Assembly: GCA_014376345.1 (NCBI GenBank)
Contig: JACMRS010000349.1
Span: forward strand, 1-11,048
Origin: Bacteroidia bacterium
Lineage (GTDB): Bacteria > Bacteroidota > Bacteroidia > NS11-12g > UBA955
Length of the DNA: 11,048 nucleotides
Reading direction: 5' to 3'
The notes under the pieces were generated by a model, which was not told where the DNA came from, made no database searches, and saw nothing but the letters and a program-made list of their open reading frames with translations. This document shows, piece after piece, positions 1 through 6,707 of this stretch (position 1 is the stretch's first letter; every line of letters starts with the position of its first letter). A program made the position numbers and the translations under genes.

Positions 1-2
1 AA

Positions 3-458
3 TATTCGGTATCGGAAAATGGAGTTTATCAATTTAACAATACTGACATTCAGGTACTTAAAGATTCATTTATCAATGGACATCAGTACGCAGCCATTGC
101 AGATTCTTCATACAGAATTTATTCAGGGATGCGCTTTTTACGTCAGGATGGTTCAACGAAAAATATTTACTTTTACAATTCAGATTCGACAATGGAATAT
201 ATGGAAATACCAGGCGAACCGGCAATGGGACAAACCTGGAAATATTTTAATCTGAGTAAAAATGTAACAAACCTTTCGGCCTCCATAAAAACTAATTATT
301 GTAATTATTCAGGTCTGCTGGAAATTTCAGATTTCGATGGAGTTACACTGAAAGCTAAGAGATATTACAAAAAAGGTCTTGGTTTGATCTATTCAGTTTA
401 TCCGGATGGAGTAAATGAAGGAAGAGTTTTTTCTATTTCGAAAGTAAGGCTGAAATAA
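3..458 (+). CDS. C-terminal part of an unrecognised protein (5' end outside window)
   Basis: The frame is open from the left edge to a TAA at 456-458, giving about 151 residues with no upstream stop, so the gene starts outside the window. Internal ATG codons such as the one at 129 are not believable starts, because the residues before it read as the same protein. The visible part is rich in Tyr, Asn, Ser and Gly with alternating polar and aromatic residues, which suggests a beta-rich secreted or surface domain. Near the end it has a YYKKGLGLIYSVY stretch; I recall similar YY-x-x-G-x-G-L endings in secreted or lipoprotein families of Bacteroidota, but cannot name a family. There is no recognisable catalytic motif. 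About 130 bases separate it from the next gene, which has its own -7 box, so co-transcription is not required. Function unknown. Confidence 0.6.
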   Translation, partial: YSVSENGVYQFNNTDIQVLKDSFINGHQYAAIADSSYRIYSGMRFLRQDGSTKNIYFYNSDSTMEYMEIPGEPAMGQTWKYFNLSKNVTNLSASIKTNYCNYSGLLEISDFDGVTLKAKRYYKKGLGLIYSVYPDGVNEGRVFSISKVRLK

Positions 459-558
459 ATTCAGGTTGAAGTTTTACTTTTTAGGAAATTTATTTTCAAT
501 CAATATTTTTATGACATTAAAATTATAAAAAAATAATACACAGATTAAATTTACTTTA

Positions 559-567
559 TATATTTGC
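559..567 (+). promoter_or_regulatory. Bacteroidota-type -7 box of the esterase-like gene
   Basis: TATATTTGC matches the Bacteroidota -7 consensus TAnnTTTG and lies about 20 bases before the ATG at 587. I see no convincing TTG or TTTG -33 element at the expected 19-21 base distance, so this is only the -7 half of a promoter. The gap 459-586 around it holds nothing else I can identify. Confidence 0.45.
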
Positions 568-586
568 TTTACCTAATGCAAATTTT

Positions 587-1399
587 ATGAAAATATTATA
601 TTATTTATTATCCTTCACTTTATTTCTGTCTTGTAATTACAATCAGGCAAAAATAAAATCAGATGAATCTTTTGATATTATACTTATCATTGGTCAGTCA
701 AATACAGAAAACGGTTACCCAATTGACCCTTCTATTGATAAAGTAAGTGGTGGCATTTTGCAACTCGGTCGTATCTGAGGTGATAATTTCAAGATCATAG
801 AAGCAAAAGATCCACTGCAGCATTGGGATCCCAGGGCGGATAGAAATGGCTTCGGTTTGACATTCGCAAAACTTTATAAAGACAGTTTTTTATCAACCGG
901 AAAAAATACTTTAATAATCCCCTGTGGTAAAGGAAACACCGGCTTTATGGACAACCAGTGGAACAAAGGAGACGTGCTTTATAATGATGCTTTAATCCGT
1001 ATAAAATGGGTTTTAGATAATTACCCCAACAGTACACTTAAAGTAATTTTATGGCAACAAGGTGAAAGAGATCTTCAATATAATAATACTGATTACAGAG
1101 CAAATCTTGATATTTTTGTAAATAATATTTTAATGGATTTAGGAGAGAACAATAATAATTTTGTTTTTATTGCAGGCGGCATGGTTCCCTTCTGGACAAA
1201 TCTAAATCCTAAGAGAATTAATTCAGAAAAAATCATTGAAACACTTCCTTCAAGAATTGAACATACCGGTTTTGCAGATCCAAATAATCCTTTCATAATA
1301 ATTAAACCTGACAACAATATTGACACTGTTCATTTTGATGCAGCCGGTCAAAGGGAAATGGGAAGAAGATACTTTGAGACTTACAGAAAGATAAAATGA
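587..1399 (+). pseudogene. SGNH/sialate O-acetylesterase-like lipoprotein, interrupted by one in-frame TGA
   Basis: Translation from ATG 587 gives a lipoprotein signal (residues 1-16, lipobox LSC with Cys16), then the SASA/SGNH-hydrolase block IIGQSN with the presumed nucleophile Ser38. Codon 64 (776-778) is TGA. The same frame continues without shift through DPLQHWDP, GFGLTFAKLY, IIPCGKGNTGF, WQQGERD (156-162) and DTVHFDAAGQ with the presumed catalytic Asp246 and His249, and ends at TGA 1397-1399. All expected family blocks are therefore present in order over 270 codons. One substitution (for example CGA to TGA) explains the break, which fits a very recent nonsense mutation or a read error. 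The TTG at 857 is not a credible restart, because it would leave out the GQSN serine. Known family members hydrolyse acetyl esters on sugars; the substrate here cannot be told. The terminal TGA is shared with the tandem repeat downstream. Confidence 0.8.
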
Positions 1400-1482
1400 T
1401 TTGAGATTTGAGTGATTTGAGATTTAAGTGATTTGAGATTTGTGATTTGAGATTTGTGATTTTGTCATTTGTGATTTGTGAT
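1397..1482. repeat. Imperfect tandem repeat built on TGATTTGAG/TGATTTGTG
   Basis: Units read in order: two 16-base units (1397-1412, 1413-1428) of TGATTTGAGATTT plus a short tail, two 14-base units (1429-1442, 1443-1456) ending TTTG, a 15-base TGATTTTGTCATTTG (1457-1471), a 7-base TGATTTG (1472-1478), and then TGATTTTGTCATTT leading into the first hairpin element. The first three bases are the stop codon of the upstream esterase-like gene. Shorter stretches of the same motif recur between the two hairpin elements (about 1563-1576) and after the second one (about 1690-1705), so this motif frames both elements. It contains many stops in all frames and I do not think it is coding. Confidence 0.85.
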
Positions 1483-1560
1483 TTTGTCATTTTGAGCGTA
1501 ATTTCATTTGCGGTATTCCGCAAGAATGAAATGAAGTGAAGAATCTCCTGCGCAGATAAT
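1479..1560. repeat. Hairpin repeat element, copy 1
   Basis: Conserved left flank ATTTTGTCATTTTGAGCGTA (1481-1500), hairpin 1501-1532, then the right flank GAAGTGAAGAATCTCCTG continuing into GCGCAGATA (1533-1557). The hairpin has an outer 8-bp stem (ATTTCATT 1501-1508 with AATGAAAT 1525-1532), an inner 5-bp stem (TGCGG 1509-1513 with CCGCA 1518-1522), a TATT loop and a two-base AG bulge on the 3' side. The flanks resemble the GTCATT-type, GAGCG, GAAGAATCTC intergenic repeats that I recall from many Bacteroidota genomes; that likeness is from memory only. Confidence 0.8.
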
Positions 1561-1578
1561 CAGAGATTTGAGATTTTA

Positions 1579-1690
1579 TAATTTCGTCATTTTGAGCGTA
1601 ATTCTGTTGATGGTATTCCATCACTACAGAATAGCTTGCCTTGGCTCAGCCGAGGAAGTGAAGAATCTGCTTACAGATATCCGGGAGATA
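1579..1690. repeat. Hairpin repeat element, copy 2
   Basis: The left flank ATTTCGTCATTTTGAGCGTA (1581-1600) differs from copy 1 at one base and starts exactly 100 bases later. Its hairpin 1601-1632 pairs ATTCTGT with ACAGAAT and TGATGG with CCATCA around the same TATT loop, with a two-base CT bulge on the 3' side. Then comes a 22-base insert absent from copy 1 (1633-1654), which with G1655 can form a second small hairpin (CCTTGG 1639-1644 with CCGAGG 1650-1655, one G-T pair). The shared right flank GAAGTGAAGAATCT follows (1655-1668), then GCTTACAGATA. Confidence 0.8.
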
Positions 1691-1788
1691 TGATTTGTGA
1701 TTTAAATAAGTTCAATAATTTTAACAATATTTCAGTATATCAAAGAATAAATTATTTGCAGGATAACAGTATTCGATATTAATTATAG

Positions 1789-1814
1789 GTAGACACACTG
1801 CCGTGTGTCTCTAC
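1789..1814. repeat. Third inverted repeat between convergent genes
   Basis: GTAG-ACACAC (1789-1798) pairs with GTGTGT (1803-1808) and, after a two-base CT bulge, with CTAC (1811-1814); the loop is TGCC. AGACACAC/GTGTGTCT is an equally good unbulged 8-bp reading. It lies 38 bases beyond the stop of the minus-strand L,D-transpeptidase. On that strand no T run follows, so it is a poor intrinsic terminator; on the plus strand ATTTTT follows. The rest of 1691-1850 is AT-rich and shows no gene. Confidence 0.6.
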
Positions 1815-1851
1815 ATTTTTATCAACAAACGAGTAAATCAGAAATCCGAAG

Positions 1852-3666
1852 TTAAGGTTTATCCATTGCCTCAACAATCAGTCTATTTTTATCATAAACA
1901 TCATAGTAAAAATGCACTTGTCCTTCCGCATCAAAAACCACAGTGCGGTAATCAAATACTACTGCCATTTTATTTTCTACACGAACAGGTTTGGTATCTG
2001 TCACAATCTTTTTTATTGAGTTTGTATCGGCACGCCATTTCGGAGCCAGTATGCTGTCTGCAGGACTTAGCCCAACCATCACTCTGAAATCATCATTAGT
2101 GGTTTTAACATTTTGCTGAAGGATAAATGCCGCTAATCTTACCGGATCTTCTACTCTAACACATCCATGACTTACTGCTCTGTTAACAGATTTAAATTTA
2201 CTTTTAAGAGGCGTATCATGCAGATAAACTGAAAAAGGATTTAAAAAAGTAAACTTAATCTTACCCAGTGAATTGTCGTCACCGGGATTTTGTCTGATAG
2301 TATATGGAATATTAGAAGGACCGTATTTTTTCCAGTTTATATTGTAAGCACTGACTTCATCTTTTCCTGAAAAAACTTTATAACCGTTGGCAGGTAAATA
2401 ACCCGGATCACGTAAAATCTTTCCAAACATTTCACGTCCAACAATACTAGAAGGCACTGTCCACGTAGGATTTAAAATTACATGATCAATATTAGAAAAA
2501 ACCTGCGGAGTTTCATTGTTTTGAGGCTGATCGATATACCGTTTTGTTTTCTCATATTTCAGTTTTTTCTGATCGAATAATCTTTCTTTTCCTTTACCCA
2601 CACAAACAGCCATACTGCCAATGCTGTCTGCATAATGAAGATACAATCGAAACTCTGGAATATTAACTTTAACATACGGCTTAACAGGTTCAGCATCATA
2701 CCATCTCAACCTTTCCATATTTGCCCGAATCTCGTTAATCTTATCTATCTGAGATTCATTCAAAAGCTTTAAAGTAGTTTTTCCTATGATACCGTCGTCG
2801 GTAATATTGTGTGCTTTCTGGAAAGCCTGAACATACGTTGAAAGTCTGCGATCATAACTAATCAATGACATCTGTCCAACCAAAGTATCAGGAACATAGC
2901 CAAGCTCAAACAATCTTTTAGCCAGTAAAGGACTAATCACACTTGAATCTCCCGGCTTTATTTTGCGGTTATTGGTAGTATCAATCAGTGTTTGGGCAAT
3001 TTCAGTTTTTCCAATATACTTCCACAAAAGCATTCTTAACTTTAAATAATCAGGATGCGAAGGGCGGTGCTTACTCAGCAATTCCAGTCCGTTACTTTTT
3101 TGAATCACGACCAGCGGATCAAAAAACTGAGCGGGAAAAGGCAGCGTATATTTACTGCCAAGAACTTTTTTAGGATCTGTTCTTCCCAACACTTTATCAT
3201 GCCATAAAGTTGTAAGTCCGTTACTTAACTGAAGTTCTAATTTTGCCAGTATTAGATAAAGACTGTCTCCCTTAAGTTTTTTATACGAAACTAACATCGC
3301 AGCAATATTATCCCTGTTATAATGATTGGGATTCAATCCGTCAAAAACACTGCTGTCTATAACATTAAGAATTGCTAGTGAACTTTTTTTATCAAGTTTT
3401 GAAAGCCATACGGTTTCAAAACCATGACTGGTATAAAAAACAGAAAGCGTATCATAAAAGTGTTTGTAAGTGCTGTCTTTCCTGTAAGTTTCAAGTTGCG
3501 CTTTGAGAGCAACTTTCATTTTATCCTCATCAAAATTCTGAATGTCTGCTGGTGTTCGTTTAGACTTTCTTTTACATGAAGTAACTGCAATTGAAAATGT
3601 AATTATCAGAATAAACAGCAGGAACAAATTCCTCCCTGACATGAAGTTATAAAATTTGTTTTGCAT
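1852..3666 (-). CDS. YcbB-like murein L,D-transpeptidase, lipoprotein
   Basis: The 604-residue protein matches the large L,D-transpeptidase layout of E. coli YcbB/LdtD in length and order. A lipoprotein signal with lipobox VTSC (Cys31) comes first, then a helical scaffold (about 45-240), a peptidoglycan-binding repeat ending in DDGIIGKTTLKLLNE (about 245-300, Gly292 within it), and a YkuD catalytic domain (about 335-525). The catalytic signature is HDTP with His483, then SHGCVRVED with His500, Cys502 and Arg504. Family members form 3-3 meso-diaminopimelate crosslinks in peptidoglycan or attach proteins to it, using a catalytic Cys in the periplasm. The start at 3666 is 15 bases after the upstream transpeptidase gene. 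The ATG at codon 9 is an equally plausible start that would still keep the whole signal peptide. About 70 residues after the catalytic domain (PVRVENKMAVVFDYRTVVFD onward) form a beta-rich tail. Whether it makes crosslinks or anchors proteins cannot be told from sequence. Confidence 0.93.
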   Translation of the reverse strand: MQNKFYNFMSGRNLFLLFILIITFSIAVTSCKRKSKRTPADIQNFDEDKMKVALKAQLETYRKDSTYKHFYDTLSVFYTSHGFETVWLSKLDKKSSLAILNVIDSSVFDGLNPNHYNRDNIAAMLVSYKKLKGDSLYLILAKLELQLSNGLTTLWHDKVLGRTDPKKVLGSKYTLPFPAQFFDPLVVIQKSNGLELLSKHRPSHPDYLKLRMLLWKYIGKTEIAQTLIDTTNNRKIKPGDSSVISPLLAKRLFELGYVPDTLVGQMSLISYDRRLSTYVQAFQKAHNITDDGIIGKTTLKLLNESQIDKINEIRANMERLRWYDAEPVKPYVKVNIPEFRLYLHYADSIGSMAVCVGKGKERLFDQKKLKYEKTKRYIDQPQNNETPQVFSNIDHVILNPTWTVPSSIVGREMFGKILRDPGYLPANGYKVFSGKDEVSAYNINWKKYGPSNIPYTIRQNPGDDNSLGKIKFTFLNPFSVYLHDTPLKSKFKSVNRAVSHGCVRVEDPVRLAAFILQQNVKTTNDDFRVMVGLSPADSILAPKWRADTNSIKKIVTDTKPVRVENKMAVVFDYRTVVFDAEGQVHFYYDVYDKNRLIVEAMDKP

Positions 3667-3681
3667 TGGTATTAATAAATA

Positions 3682-4473
3682 TTATGCTGAAGCGGGAAGT
3701 CTGTATGGCAAACCTGTTTTCAATATTCTTGACTGAGTCAGATATTGACTGTTAGGGAAGTAAGAAAAAACACATGAACCATTTTGAATGGTCTTGATTA
3801 AAGATTCTACAATATCCTGAGAAACTGCAGGACAACCCTCACTGCGGCCAAGTCTTTGATTGCCTGCTATGAAATCCGGAGAAACATAATCTGCACCGTG
3901 AATTACAATTCCTCTGTCGAATGCATTTCCGTTATAGTTTTTTTCAAGTCCGATAAGTTTAAGTGAATTATTATGTTTGCCTGAATAAATTTCGCCTGTA
4001 ATAAAAAAACCAATACTTGTTTTATAGGAAGAAACTTTATTAGAAAAAGATTTAGCAAATTCTTCGCCACTTTTTTTTCCATGAGCGACAAGTTCGTGAA
4101 ACAAAACTTTTGAATTCATAATATCAATAACCCAAAGGCGTTTGATATTAGAAGAAAGTGAATAATCAATAATAGTAATGACACCGGTATTCTGGAGAGC
4201 ACCTTTGTTTAAAAGTGATGCATAACCTTTCATTGCAACTTTAAATACTTTCTCTGAAGGCATAACTGAACCATCATTAAGTCTTGAATATAGTGAATCG
4301 CAATAGTTTTGAAAATCATTTATATTATCAATACAAACCATCCCTGCCTCAGATGAAGTCTCAGTTAAAGGAGCGTCATTGAAAGTCATTACGGGACCGC
4401 TATCAGTGGTGAATGCAAATGGAGACATAACCATGATGCTGATGAGAGTTGTTAGGGAATACTTTTTCTTCAA
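3682..4473 (-). CDS. YkuD_2-family murein L,D-transpeptidase-like protein
   Basis: The 263-residue protein begins with KKK and a hydrophobic stretch (about 6-22) typical of an exported protein; there is no clear lipobox. The C-terminal half carries the YkuD_2 (PF13645) pattern: RGIVIHGADYVS with His192, then GRSEGCPAVS with Ser211, Gly213 and the presumed nucleophile Cys214. The preceding ITIIDYSLSS...RLWVIDIMNSKVLFHELVAHG section fits the start of the same catalytic domain. The S-x-GCPAV variant in place of SHGCVR is what I expect for this subfamily. The likely role is an L,D-transpeptidase or related cysteine enzyme acting on periplasmic peptidoglycan; biochemical knowledge of this subfamily is thinner than for YcbB types. 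It is the first gene of a two-gene unit with the YcbB-like enzyme and has a good promoter directly upstream. Confidence 0.88.
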   Translation of the reverse strand: MKKKYSLTTLISIMVMSPFAFTTDSGPVMTFNDAPLTETSSEAGMVCIDNINDFQNYCDSLYSRLNDGSVMPSEKVFKVAMKGYASLLNKGALQNTGVITIIDYSLSSNIKRLWVIDIMNSKVLFHELVAHGKKSGEEFAKSFSNKVSSYKTSIGFFITGEIYSGKHNNSLKLIGLEKNYNGNAFDRGIVIHGADYVSPDFIAGNQRLGRSEGCPAVSQDIVESLIKTIQNGSCVFSYFPNSQYLTQSRILKTGLPYRLPASA

Positions 4474-4489
4474 AATTTACTTAGTAACG

Positions 4490-4520
4490 CGAAGATAGTC
4501 TTTTTTATTGTGGAAAGCAA
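4490..4520 (-). promoter_or_regulatory. Promoter of the L,D-transpeptidase pair
   Basis: Read on the minus strand, TTG (4518-4520) is followed after 20 bases by TATCTTCG (4490-4497), one base off the Bacteroidota -7 consensus TAnnTTTG. The spacing fits the -33/-7 arrangement known for this phylum. The box lies 16 bases before the ATG, so the 5' leader would be very short. The remaining divergent gap to 4662 is AT-rich with no other element I can support. Confidence 0.5.
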
Positions 4521-4662
4521 GGCATATTTGTTAAAAATCGGCATTTGGCAGAATTCCAAAATCAGTTAAACTATTGAATATCAATTAGTTAAGAATTATA
4601 ATTCAATAGACATTATTGATAAGGTATTATTATTATAAATGGTAATTAAGAAGCAATTCGCT

Positions 4663-4671
4663 TAACTTTGC
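4663..4671 (+). promoter_or_regulatory. -7 box of the bacilliredoxin gene, decides its start
   Basis: TAACTTTGC is a perfect TAnnTTTG box 15 bases before the ATG at 4686. The in-frame TTG at 4668 lies inside this box, so a transcript from this promoter could not include it as a start codon. I see no good -33 element. Confidence 0.5.
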
Positions 4672-4685
4672 ATAAAAAATTTAAT

Positions 4686-5102
4686 ATGCCATATCCAGAA
4701 ATGTTAGTTGCCCCGATGCGTGCAGATCTTACACGTGTAGGTTTTACAGAATTAAAAACTTCAGAAGATGTTGAAACTTCAATGAGTGATATAAAAGGAA
4801 CAACTGTGCTTGTGATAAATTCAGTTTGTGGTTGTGCCGCCGGTACTGCGCGTCCGGGCATAATCCGCTCTCTTACAAATGATAAAAAACCCGACAATTT
4901 AATTACAGTATTTGCCGGTCAGGATACAGAAGCTACAGCAAAGGCCCGTGAATATACACTGCCTTACCCACCATCTTCTCCTGCAGTTGCGCTTTTTAAA
5001 GATGGCAAATTAGTTCATTTCGTAGAGCGACTTCAGATAGAAGGACGCACTGCGGATCAGGTTGCAGCAAATTTAACTGCAGCTTATAATGAATTTTGCT
5101 AA
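4686..5102 (+). CDS. BrxA/BrxB-family bacilliredoxin (YphP/YqiW type, DUF1094)
   Basis: The 138-residue protein starts MPYPEMLVAPMRADLTRVGF, the characteristic N terminus of this thioredoxin-fold family, and carries SVCGCAAGTARPGI with the CGC motif at Cys48 and Cys50. PPSSPAVALFKDGKLVHFVER and the C-terminal helix complete the fold, and a third cysteine is the last residue (Cys138). In Firmicutes these proteins reduce mixed disulfides between bacillithiol and protein thiols in the cytoplasm. A similar role here would require bacillithiol or a related thiol, which cannot be shown from this window. The start at 4686 is chosen over an upstream TTG because that TTG lies in the -7 box and adds six residues outside the family N terminus. 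The gene is monocistronic: own promoter and a strong terminator just downstream. Confidence 0.9.
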   Translation: MPYPEMLVAPMRADLTRVGFTELKTSEDVETSMSDIKGTTVLVINSVCGCAAGTARPGIIRSLTNDKKPDNLITVFAGQDTEATAKAREYTLPYPPSSPAVALFKDGKLVHFVERLQIEGRTADQVAANLTAAYNEFC

Positions 5103-5134
5103 ATTTTAAATTTAACTTACTTAATTTATATATG

Positions 5135-5170
5135 AAATTCTCCCACAAACGGGAGAATTTTTGTTTTTAT
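5135..5170 (+). terminator. Intrinsic terminator after the bacilliredoxin gene
   Basis: A perfect 10-bp stem AAATTCTCCC (5135-5144) with GGGAGAATTT (5151-5160), loop ACAAAC, is followed by TTGTTTTTAT. It lies 32 bases after the stop codon and separates this gene from lpdA. Confidence 0.9.
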
Positions 5171-5234
5171 TTTCATATAAACTAAGTCATTGTGACACTG
5201 AGAATTCTTCCTCCAAACAATTGAAAAAATATTG

Positions 5235-5243
5235 TAGTTTTGC
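5235..5243 (+). promoter_or_regulatory. -7 box of lpdA
   Basis: TAGTTTTGC fits TAnnTTTG and lies 30 bases before the ATG at 5274, downstream of the preceding terminator. A -33 TTTG at the usual distance is not evident. The leader between box and start is A-rich, as is common in this phylum. Confidence 0.5.
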
Positions 5244-5273
5244 ACTTCACAAAAAAAACATAGCATAAAAGAT

Positions 5274-6659
5274 ATGAAATTTGATGTAATAGTAGTGGGC
5301 AGCGGTCCCGGCGGTTATGTAGCAGCCATTCGTGCTTCACAATTAGGTAAAAAAGTAGCAATAATTGAAAAATCAGAGCTTGGCGGTGTATGCCTTAACT
5401 GGGGTTGTATACCAACAAAGGCTTTATTAAAATCGGCACAAGTATTTGATTACCTAAATCATGCTGCTGATTATGGCATTACAGTAAACAATCAAAGTGC
5501 AGATTTTGATGCTATCATCAAACGTAGCCGCGGTGTTGCAAATGGCATGAGCAAAGGAATCGAATTTCTAATGAAGAAAAACAAGATTACCGTTGTTAAA
5601 GGATTTGCAAAACTTGCCGGAAACAAAAAAGTAGATGTAGACAACAACGGCGCAAAAGAAACTCATGAAGCTGATCATATAATAGTTGCTACCGGTGGCA
5701 GGTCACGGGAGCTTCCTAACATTAAAATAGACGGCAAAAAAATAGTGGGTTACCACGATGCAATGATATTGCCAAAGCAACCTAAAACAATGGTAATTAT
5801 GGGCAGTGGAGCGATAGGCATTGAATTTGCATATTTTTATGCAACACTTGGAACTAAAGTTACTATTGTAGAATTTATGCCGCGAATTCTTCCTGTGGAA
5901 GATGAAGAGGTTTCCAAAACAATGGAAAAAATCTACAAGAAAAGAGGCATTGAAATAATGACTGAAAGCAGCGTTGAAAGTGTTGACACTAAAGGCGATG
6001 GCTGTAAAGTTTCTGTTAAAACAAAAACCGGTGTAGTGGTTCTTGACTGTGAAATAGTACTTTCTGCTGTTGGTTTATCAACTAATATTGAAGGCATCGG
6101 ACTTGAAGAAGCAGGAGTTAAAACTGACAAAGGAAAAGTAATTGTTGATGATTACTACAAAACTAATATTGAGGGAGTTTATGCAATAGGTGATATCGTT
6201 CACGGACCAGCATTGGCTCACGTAGCAAGTGCAGAAGGTATTATTTGTGCTGAGAAAATTGCCGGTGAAAATCCTCACCCACTTAATTATGGCAACATCC
6301 CCGGTTGTACTTATTGCCATCCTGAGATTGCTTCGGTAGGAATAACAGAAGCTCAGGCAAAAGAAAAAGGTATCGAAGTAAAAATAGGCAGGTTCCCTTT
6401 TAGTGCCAGCGGAAAAGCAAATGCAAGCGGAGCAAAAGACGGATTTGTAAAAGTGATATTTGATGCTAAATATGGCGAATGGCTAGGTTGTCACATGGTT
6501 GGTGAAGGTGTTACAGACATGATAGCAGAAGCAGTTGTGGCACGTAATCTTGAAACAACAGGACATGAGATTATCAAATCTGTTCACCCGCATCCAACTA
6601 TGAGCGAAGCCATAATGGAAGCAGCAGCACAAGCTTACAACGAGTGCATTCACTTATAA
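5274..6659 (+). CDS. lpdA: Dihydrolipoamide dehydrogenase (E3)
   Basis: The 461-residue protein has the full E3 layout. The FAD-binding GSGPGG is at 9-14. The redox-active disulfide GGVCLNWGCIPTK holds Cys40 and Cys45. The NAD-binding GSGAIGIEF starts at Gly177, the second FAD contact YAIGDIV is at about residue 305, and the C-terminal interface domain carries VHPHPTMSE with the catalytic pair His440 and Glu445. It oxidises protein-bound dihydrolipoamide with NAD+ as a homodimer and serves as E3 of the pyruvate, 2-oxoglutarate or branched-chain dehydrogenase complexes, or as the glycine-cleavage L protein. No E1 or E2 gene is adjacent, so it may be shared among complexes. Length is normal for the family and no key residue is missing. 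It is transcribed alone, with its own -7 box and terminator. Confidence 0.97.
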   Translation: MKFDVIVVGSGPGGYVAAIRASQLGKKVAIIEKSELGGVCLNWGCIPTKALLKSAQVFDYLNHAADYGITVNNQSADFDAIIKRSRGVANGMSKGIEFLMKKNKITVVKGFAKLAGNKKVDVDNNGAKETHEADHIIVATGGRSRELPNIKIDGKKIVGYHDAMILPKQPKTMVIMGSGAIGIEFAYFYATLGTKVTIVEFMPRILPVEDEEVSKTMEKIYKKRGIEIMTESSVESVDTKGDGCKVSVKTKTGVVVLDCEIVLSAVGLSTNIEGIGLEEAGVKTDKGKVIVDDYYKTNIEGVYAIGDIVHGPALAHVASAEGIICAEKIAGENPHPLNYGNIPGCTYCHPEIASVGITEAQAKEKGIEVKIGRFPFSASGKANASGAKDGFVKVIFDAKYGEWLGCHMVGEGVTDMIAEAVVARNLETTGHEIIKSVHPHPTMSEAIMEAAAQAYNECIHL

Positions 6660-6680
6660 TTTGAATTAAAATTTCATGAG

Positions 6681-6707
6681 AGCCGCAAAGAAATTTGCGG
6701 CTTTTTT
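6681..6707 (+). terminator. Intrinsic terminator of lpdA
   Basis: A perfect 9-bp stem AGCCGCAAA (6681-6689) with TTTGCGGCT (6694-6702) is capped by a GAAA loop and followed by a T run to 6707. The T run overlaps the stop codon of the convergent minus-strand gene. On the minus strand no T run follows the hairpin, so it should work mainly for lpdA. Confidence 0.92.

Noticed and set aside
776..778. TGA read as an amino acid by a variant genetic code or as selenocysteine
   Set aside because: The same frame ends in TGA, birA ends in TGA inside an ATGA overlap, and read-through of 1397 would meet more TGAs at once. The only pairing after 776 (GATCC 809-813 with GGATC 826-830) is too weak and too far for a bacterial SECIS, and the esterase family has no known Sec position here.
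857..1399. Separate gene starting at TTG 857
   Set aside because: It would lack the GQSN nucleophile and signal peptide that lie in the same frame just upstream of the TGA.
1397..1482. CRISPR array
   Set aside because: Units are 7 to 16 bases, AT-rich and contiguous with no unique spacers; no cas genes nearby.
1302..1523. Minus-strand ORF across the repeat array
   Set aside because: Its sequence is the translated repeat (NLKSQI-type units) and it overlaps the end of a better supported gene; no domain or plausible start context.
3903..4091. Alternative-frame ORF within the YkuD_2 gene
   Set aside because: It is a shadow in another frame of a gene with clear catalytic motifs and has no features of its own.
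4668..4685. N-terminal extension of the bacilliredoxin from TTG 4668
   Set aside because: The TTG lies within the -7 box and the family N terminus begins at the ATG 4686.
5103..5273. Riboswitch or leader RNA before lpdA
   Set aside because: The only strong structure is the terminator of the preceding gene; the 5' leader after the -7 box is about 25 A-rich bases, too short for a riboswitch.
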